Assembly: GCA_011947345.1 (NCBI GenBank)
Contig: JAAVTG010000439.1
Coordinates: 1 to 22,508 of the forward strand
DNA: 22,508 bases
Direction: 5' to 3'
Source of the DNA: Phytophthora quininea
Lineage: Eukaryota > Oomycota > Peronosporomycetes > Peronosporales > Peronosporaceae
Shown here: in pieces, positions 17,405 through 22,508 of the stretch
Layout: every line of letters begins with the position of its first letter
Numbering within the stretch: position 1 is the stretch's first letter
Position numbers and translations under genes: made by a program
The notes under the pieces: model-generated
What the model saw: the letters and a program-made list of their open reading frames with translations, nothing else
What the model was told of the DNA's origin: nothing
Database searches by the model: none

Positions 17405-18742
17405 CTAGGTGGTTTTCTTCTTCGACCTGCTGATGTGCATCAGTGACGCAACGAGAACACCACCAAAGCCAAAGATCATCGCCGGCATCATGATCACCAT
17501 GAAGATCGGCTCGCCGCCATGATACTCGCGACTGTAGATCACAGCTTGCAGAGGTAGCCCAAGGATCATCCCCAGCCAAAGGTCATGTTTCCGAGTCGAG
17601 TGCCGCGCAGTCCTCTGCCGTAAAAGATAATCACCACTTGCACCATTTGGAGGATGAAAAAGTACATCTTGACGGCTCGGAACATGAGGATGAAGACGCA
17701 CTCGTGCAGCGCCGCCGACATGAAGAACGTAAAGACGGTCGCGTGGAGCTTCGAAATGTTGTAGCTATCTCTCGTGTCCAGATACACATGTCGAAGCAAA
17801 AACTCGTGCACAGGCTTGTTCCACTTGCGAGCAAACTCGTCAAACGTCGTGCTGTTCCACCAGTCCGAGTAAAAGTCTCTGTCGGCCAAATAGGTCACCT
17901 CGGCGAAGCCGTTGCAAATGCACTCGAAAATGATGAACCAAGTCAAAAGATAGCATCCAAGAAATGGTAGCAAAAGAGACGATCGAGAGAGCCGGGTTCA
18001 CCGTCCCGGAGTCCTCCAGTCGAGGCATTACATGGGTCGTCACAATGATATAGAGCATCGAGATGCCCAAAATGACGGAAAAGTCTTCTCGGCCAGATAT
18101 CCCCATCGGATCTTGGTCGTGCGTGGGAAGTTGGGCTCGTACACGAGGGACGGGATCAGTAGGTACATGGTAAAGTCCTTAATGTCTGGTGACGGCGGCT
18201 TGCCTTCTCGGCGGGCGTTCTCGATCTTGGTTCGGATGTATGAATGCATCTTCATCAACAACACCAGACCTTCGATGAACGCGGAGACTGCGTGGATCAA
18301 ATTCCAGTCGCGCCACACGATGCAGACCACCGTGAAGAAGAACAGGAGACTCTGCAGAGTGTGGTGCACAATGTTGATGAGCAGTCGGCCCGAGAACATG
18401 TCGGTGCAAGCCATGTACACCGGAATGAGAGCTGTGTAAGCATACAGCGCTTGGCATCCGAAGGTGACGAACACCTCCAGCAAATGGGTCGAGTAGAAGA
18501 CCGACAGCAGCAGCTTCATATCCGCAGGGTCTTTGCGAGCCATCAAGTTGGTGAAGAGCGTGCTGAAAGTATACAACCCACCGGCCAATAACGCGAGGTT
18601 GTACATGCCTCGGAACTCGGACGTGTGCACCTCGGAGCGAGCATCGGCAGGGTCCAGTGGGGATACAATGGCTTGGAACTTCTTGACGCGCTTCTTGCTG
18701 GCAGAGGGGAGCGAACACCGGGGGCTCCACGTGCGGCGCCAT
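17405..18742 (-). CDS. MBOAT O-acyltransferase, ARE/ACAT-DGAT1-like, copy 3 (four frame breaks)
   Basis: Read across frames this is a full-length third copy (about 445 residues) with all family motifs kept: KKFQAIVSPLDPADARS, YEPNFPRTTKIRWGY, FYSDWWNSTTFDEF, KPVHEFLLRHVYLDTRDSYN, LHECVF (catalytic His) and AVIYSREYHGGEP. The tail ends SKKKTT, fitting a KKxx ER-retrieval signal. The start MAPHVEP (ATG 18742) matches copy 1's MPPHVEVP. Frame is lost at the G5 run 18720-18724, the A4 run 18079-18082 (before SVILGISMLYII), about 17971-17977 (two bases short by alignment with the paralogs) and the A3 run 17578-17580 (TF to WLGM). Between breaks there are no stops and conservation is strong. Either it is a very young pseudogene or the consensus is wrong. 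It is nearer to copy 2 than to copy 1 in several blocks and is divergent from the DUF1336 pair. Confidence 0.8.
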
Positions 18743-18966
18743 GGCAGGTGAGCTGGGTTGCGGGATTTTCGGGATCTGGGGAAAGAATGGGACGCGGTGG
18801 CGCCGGCTGTTACCGGCCGTTGCAACTTGCATGTCTTCCAGCTTCGAGACCGTTTTAGACAAGTTAAGTTTGCTTTGTGCGGGCTCAGAACGTTGATGCC
18901 ATGACGCTAGCTTAAACAGTGCATTCTCACTCCCGCAGTCGTGAATCCGCTTCGAACAGCAACAAC
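18743..18966. promoter_or_regulatory. Divergent intergenic region, MBOAT copy 3 / DUF1336 gene A
   Basis: 224 bp between two start codons pointing away from each other. Both promoters should lie here. No TATA box seen. Long frames running through it (such as one beginning near 18825) are extensions of the MBOAT frame and are not used. Confidence 0.45.
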
Positions 18967-19889
18967 ATGAAAGGTAGGCGGGTCGGTTGGAATCAACAAT
19001 GACAACGTGAGCTTGACAATTGCGGTCTCTGCAGCAGACATTAAGCCGATGGTACCGGTGCAGTCCGAGCGACCGGAAAAGTGCTCGGCCGATGCCAAGA
19101 GCGCATGGAAACTCAAAGCCGACGGGTGTACGGAGCAGGACCCCCACCTAAGAAAGATGTGGTCTGAGCCAACCTGGTCGGGCTTCCAGCTGCGCTCCAA
19201 GACGTACCTCCAGAGCAAGGTCAAAGAAACTTCGGCCCCACCGCGTACGTACTGCAGCATTCTTACGACTTGCTGCCGATTGCTAACGATGGCCCTCTGC
19301 AGTGTTCGAGTTGCTGTGGTTTGAGGTCTTTAGCGGCACTCCCGAGGAGCTCCAGCATGTATGCAAGTATAAGAAGAGTTTCGCCAACAAAGTGATCGCC
19401 AAGTACGGCAACGAGGTCCCGCCCATGTTCGTCGTGACGCTGATCGTACCGGGCACCCCCACGGTTGCAGGAGTGCAGTACTTTGCAAGGACAGGGACGG
19501 CCGTCAAGTCCGAGGCCAACGATCTCTGGCAGCGGTTTCTAGACAGCGACGACGCCTTTCGTCGCGAACGTCTCAAGTTGGTGCCAACCGTCCACGACGG
19601 ACCGTGGCTCGTGCGGAAGAGCGTAGGTGCCAAGCCTCTGATCATCGCCAAAGCGCTCGAGACGACGTTCTATCAGACGCCCGAGTATCTCGAAGTGGTG
19701 GTCGACATTTGCTCCGACCGGATTGCCAAACACGTGACGGCACTTTGCCGATCGCACTCGACGCGGCTCGTTGTCGACGTGGGTTACGTCGTTGAAGGCC
19801 GAGACGAAGCGGAACTGCCTGAAGCGCTGCTTGGTTGTGTCCAGTACAGCCACCTCGACCTCTCCATCTCGACCGCTATTGCCGAATAG
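18967..19889 (+). CDS. DUF1336 / EDR2 C-terminal domain protein, copy A
   Basis: Three exons: 18967-18973 (only ATGAAAG), 19038-19244, 19303-19889, giving 266 residues. The second acceptor (19038) is chosen because the paralog splices identically. Marks of the DUF1336 family: FELLWFEVFSGTPEE, then PGTPTVAGVQYF, GPWLVRKSVGAKPLIIAKAL, YLEVVVDICSDRIAKHVTAL, VVDVGYVVEGRDEAELPEAL and LGCVQ. In plants this domain ends EDR2, after PH and START lipid-binding domains, and is tied to lipid-linked defence signalling. Here it stands alone, as is common in oomycetes and other protists. No signal peptide or membrane segment, so probably cytosolic or peripheral. Biochemical function is unknown. It is the upstream member of a tandem pair. 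Confidence 0.85.
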
Positions 19890-20090
19890 GCTTAAGAACA
19901 ACGCAATTCCTAACATTACTTAAACGAAATAATGAACATGAAGCATTGTAGAAACAGGAACGATCGCTTCGCACGTTGTCGAGATGCTGGCGAATTTTTG
20001 ATCAGGTTCGTTTGACATGCGACTTCAGTATATTCACGGACTCAACGAGCCGTTGATAGCGATTCAGATCCATATGTGCGATGCTGCAGG
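19890..20090. other. Intergenic region between the DUF1336 copies
   Basis: Contains the 3' UTR of copy A and upstream sequence of copy B. No gene, repeat or RNA was seen. Confidence 0.5.
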
Positions 20091-20098
20091 TATAAATA
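20091..20098 (+). promoter_or_regulatory. TATA box upstream of DUF1336 copy B
   Basis: TATAAATA lies 94 bases before the ATG of copy B (20193). Most oomycete promoters lack a TATA box, so this is a plausible but unproven core promoter element. Copy A shows no equivalent. Confidence 0.45.
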
Positions 20099-20192
20099 CT
20101 GAGGACGAAAGCAGCGCTTGTTTCACCACCGGTGTTCGCAGTCCAGTTGTCAAATTGCCTGCAAGTTCACCACCTCCTTCTTCGTCACCACC

Positions 20193-21115
20193 ATGAAAGG
20201 TATGCCGCCGCATTGACGACACCTTTCTCGACAAGCAGATCACTGAACGACTCTTGCGTCTGTAACAGACTTCAAGCCCACCGAGCAGATCAAACACACC
20301 CCTGTGCCTGTCAAGTCGTGGAAGACCCAGGCGGAGAGCTGCACGACGCAGGACCCGCAACTGCGGAAACTGTGGTCCCAACCGGACTGGATGAAGTTCA
20401 AGCTGCGCTCCAAAACCTACCTGCAGGACAAGATCAAGTCGGTGACTGCTCCTCCCAGTACGGTCATCGCCATTTTCACCGATTATTTCCCACTTCTAAC
20501 CTCGTCTTTCACTTTGCAGTATTCGAACTGGTCTGGTTCGACGAGTTTAAGGGCACCCACGACGAGCTGCTGCACGTGTGCAGCTCCAAGAAGAGCTTCG
20601 CCAGCAAGGCGTTCGCCAAGTTCGGCAACGACATGCCGCAGCTGTTCGTCGTGACGCTCATCATCCCAGGCACTCCACTGGTCGCAACGGTGCAGTACTT
20701 TGCTCGCACCAAGAGCACTGGCGGAGACCTCACCGAGGCCGAGAAGCTCTGGGAGAAATTCCTGACTGCCGACGACGACTTCCGCAAGTCGCGCTTCAAA
20801 CTCGTGCCGACCATCGCCGACGGGCCGTGGATCATCAAGAAGAGTGTCGGTACGACGCCGTGCATCATCGGCAAGGCCATCCAGACGACGTACTACCAAA
20901 CGCCGCAGTACCTTGAAGTTCACGTGGATATCTCGTCCGACATGATCGCCAAGCACATCACGGCGCTGTGTCGCTCGCAGTCGACCAACTTTACGGTGGA
21001 CATGGGCTTTGTGGTGGAGGGTCAGGACGAGTCGGAGCTTCCGGAAGCGCTGCTGGGCTGCGTGCAGTACGCGAGAATGGACACGTCGCTCGCCGTCTCC
21101 ATCGCGGAAGATTAG
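20193..21115 (+). CDS. DUF1336 / EDR2 C-terminal domain protein, copy B
   Basis: Three exons: 20193-20199 (ATGAAAG), 20269-20457, 20520-21115, giving 263 residues. Exon structure and phases match copy A exactly, including the seven-base first exon, so the pair arose by tandem duplication. Family marks: FELVWFDEFKGTHDE, then FVVTLIIPGTPLVATVQYF, DGPWIIKKSVGTTPCIIGKA, YLEVHVDISSDMIAKHITAL and VDMGFVVEGQDESELPEALL. It has a slightly longer loop (TKSTGGDLTEAEKL) than copy A. The frame can be opened upstream through the first intron, but the paralog's splicing argues against that start. Codon choice is strongly GC-ending, and with the TATA box this suggests high expression (inference). Function unknown; a lipid-associated role is guessed from plant EDR2. 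Confidence 0.87.
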
Positions 21116-21209
21116 AAGCTAAATCAACTATTTTGGAGCTAAATATCATTTTGATAAAATGTGTGGGAATGCTGACGTACATGAAGCTCCATCGACGAGT
21201 CCTGACTGT

Positions 21210-21225
21210 GCGTGTGTGTGTGTGT
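21210..21225 (+). repeat. Short GT microsatellite
   Basis: A run of GT dinucleotides within the presumed first intron or leader of the TCF25 gene. Confidence 0.7.
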
Positions 21226-21238
21226 TGCCTGTCCTTAG

Positions 21239-22508
21239 GTCTGCGAGACAAGCCAAGCGACTGGCGAAGGAGCGCGAGGCGACGGCGCTCAGTGACGAGG
21301 AATCGGACGAGGAGCTGGAGGAGGAGAAGCCCGCCAATGTCGGCTTTGCCTTCCTAGCAGACTCGGACTCGGAGAGTGAAGACAGTGAAGAAGAAGTAGA
21401 AGAAGAGGAGGAGGAAGAAGAAGAAGTGCAGGTGGCTCCAGAGCCAACCAAGGGGAAGAAGTGAGTTCTCTATAGAGAGATGATACATAGTAATAAGGGG
21501 TGATGTCGCTCATTTCGTTGGTTGGCTATAGGAAGGGAAGAAAAACAAGAGTGCGCAAGAGGAAGAGTCGGTGGACGACATTTGGACGCTCTGGCAGCAG
21601 AAGCAGGCGAGCTGAGTGTCGAGGAAGCCACATCCATACGCAATGAGCAAGAGCAGTCGCTCTTCGGCGTGCAGCTCAAGTTCGCCAATGCGGACAAGGA
21701 GATGAAGCGCATCTTTGGCGTACGTTCTGTAGTGCGGAGTGGAAAATGGAGTATTCAAGCTGCTGACGAGCCTGCTTTATTTTGTGGACTTTAGGTTAAA
21801 GAAGCAGGTCACAGCAGTAACCGCAAGCGTGGAGATCCTCGGTATGAGCAGAGATTCTGGTGACAGGAGACGTTGCTCTGATGAATTCTTGCCATTGTTT
21901 TTTTTGCAGGAGTGCTGCTCATTTGACGGCCAAGAAGGTGTCGATGGTGACCCCGCTCGATGAATGGCCCCGTCCTCCGACATTTGTCGGCGGCGGCATC
22001 CGGTGGACGCGCGCCAACAAACCAAAGGGTCCTGGATGGAATGGACTGTGCAACTACTTTGAGATCACGTGGTCAATGGCGTACAAAAGCTTCAAGAAGA
22101 GTTCGAGCTTCTCCAGCGGACTCACGACCCGAACCTTATTGGTCACTTCTTGCAGCGCTATCCATACCACATCGATGCGCTGCTTATTATGAGTGAGGTC
22201 TTTCAACACCACGGCCAAATGGACCACTCCACCGACTGCATCAAGCGCTGCATGTATGTGCTCGAGTTGGCCTGGGCTGACCAGTTCGACGTGTCAAGGG
22301 AATTGCCGCATGGACATCAACACGGAGCACAACAGCGGCTTCTTCAAGTCGTTGTTCCTGTTGATGAAGCAAGTCGGTCGGCGAGGATGCATGCGAAGTG
22401 CTTTCGAAACAGCCAAGCTCTTGCTGAGTCTTGACCCCCAAGGAGACCCGATGAACGTTCTATTGGCGATCGACTACTATGCGCTGACGTCGCGGCAGTG
22501 CCAGTTCC
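21239..22508 (+). CDS. TCF25: TCF25/Rqc1 homologue (3' partial, frameshifted)
   Basis: TCF25 (yeast Rqc1) belongs to the ribosome-associated quality control complex that marks stalled nascent chains. Exons seen: 21239-21461, 21532-21719, 21795-21841, 21910 to the window edge. Order of features: basic N-terminus SARQAKRLAKERE, an acidic Glu/Ser block (SDSESEDSEEEVEEEEEEEE), EEATSIRNEQEQSLFGVQLK, then the Tcf25 domain with THDPNLIGHFLQRYPYHIDA and LLIMSEVFQHHGQMDHS; after a frame change come GFFKSLFLLMKQVGRRGCMR, then AKLLLSLDPQGDP and AIDYYAL. Breaks: T3 at 21581-21583 (VDDI to LDALAAEAGE), A4 at 22085-22088 (MAYK to KLQEEFELL), an indel at 22295-22302, and a one-base phase mismatch at the intron ending 21531. 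The initiator is uncertain; AT at 21159-21160 followed by an intron with donor GTGTGG would place M directly before SARQAKR. Identity is confident. Confidence 0.88.

Noticed and set aside
18179..19147. 322-codon minus-strand frame spanning the N-terminus of MBOAT copy 3 and the DUF1336 upstream region
   Set aside because: Its middle is an out-of-frame reading of the MBOAT coding sequence. Only the short MAPHVEP start belongs to the gene.
20483..20956. 157-codon minus-strand frame over DUF1336 copy B
   Set aside because: Shadow caused by GC-rich third positions; the plus strand encodes a conserved domain.
1..22508. RXLR or Crinkler effector genes
   Set aside because: No open frame combines a signal peptide with an RXLR-dEER or LxLFLAK-type motif. 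Chance RxLR strings lack a secretion signal.
1..22508. tRNA, rRNA and CRISPR loci
   Set aside because: No cloverleaf with a GTTCGAAT-type B box, no rRNA-like sequence and no regularly spaced repeats were seen.

Overview
The window looks like nuclear DNA of an oomycete, most likely Phytophthora-like. The genes are densely packed, many have small GT-AG introns (roughly 55-85 bp), GC is moderate, gaps between genes are often only tens to a few hundred bases, and degraded retroelement sequence is present. The species call is inference; no marker gene fixes it.

Layout. Positions 1-507 (+) hold the C-terminal end of a polypyrimidine-tract-binding-type RRM protein. Convergent to it is a three-exon gene (743-2048, -) for a protein with a piggyBac-type cysteine-rich zinc ribbon and no visible transposase core. 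Divergent from that, across about 100 bp, is a divergent Ras-like GTPase with a long low-complexity tail (2149-3952, +). Next come mitochondrial MnmE/GTPBP3/MSS1 (4055-5960, +, seven exons), a large WD40 propeller protein (6035-about 8728, +) and a histidine-phosphatase/phosphoglycerate-mutase-like enzyme (8862-9756, +, four exons). The latter meets, stop to stop with six bases between, the first of three ARE/ACAT-like membrane-bound O-acyltransferase (MBOAT) genes, all on the minus strand: 9763-11079, 11227-12576 and 17405-18742.

Between MBOAT copies 2 and 3 lies about 4.8 kb of mostly decayed DNA. It contains two unrecognised minus-strand open frames (12975-13646 and 13737-14206), a broken gag-like retroelement relic (14542-15412, -), a small relic frame with one stop (15670-15939, -), what looks like the severed 5' end of a gene (16201-16476, +) and a run of hairpin-forming sequence. 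Beyond MBOAT copy 3, and divergent from it, is a tandem pair of DUF1336/EDR2-C-type genes with identical intron layout (18967-19889 and 20193-21115, +). The window ends inside a TCF25/Rqc1 homologue (21239-22508, +).

How it fits together. The MBOAT array and the adjacent DUF1336 pair make a plausible lipid-handling neighbourhood: neutral-lipid or sterol-ester synthesis at the ER beside proteins of a family linked to lipid-binding domains. The other genes are housekeeping and unrelated (RNA binding, mitochondrial tRNA wobble modification, ribosome quality control).

A major caveat is sequence quality. At least sixteen places in otherwise well-conserved genes show the reading frame slipping. 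Most are repaired by assuming one lost base, usually in a short homopolymer. This pattern fits consensus errors from a homopolymer-sensitive platform better than independent gene death, so frameshifted genes here should not be called pseudogenes without read support.
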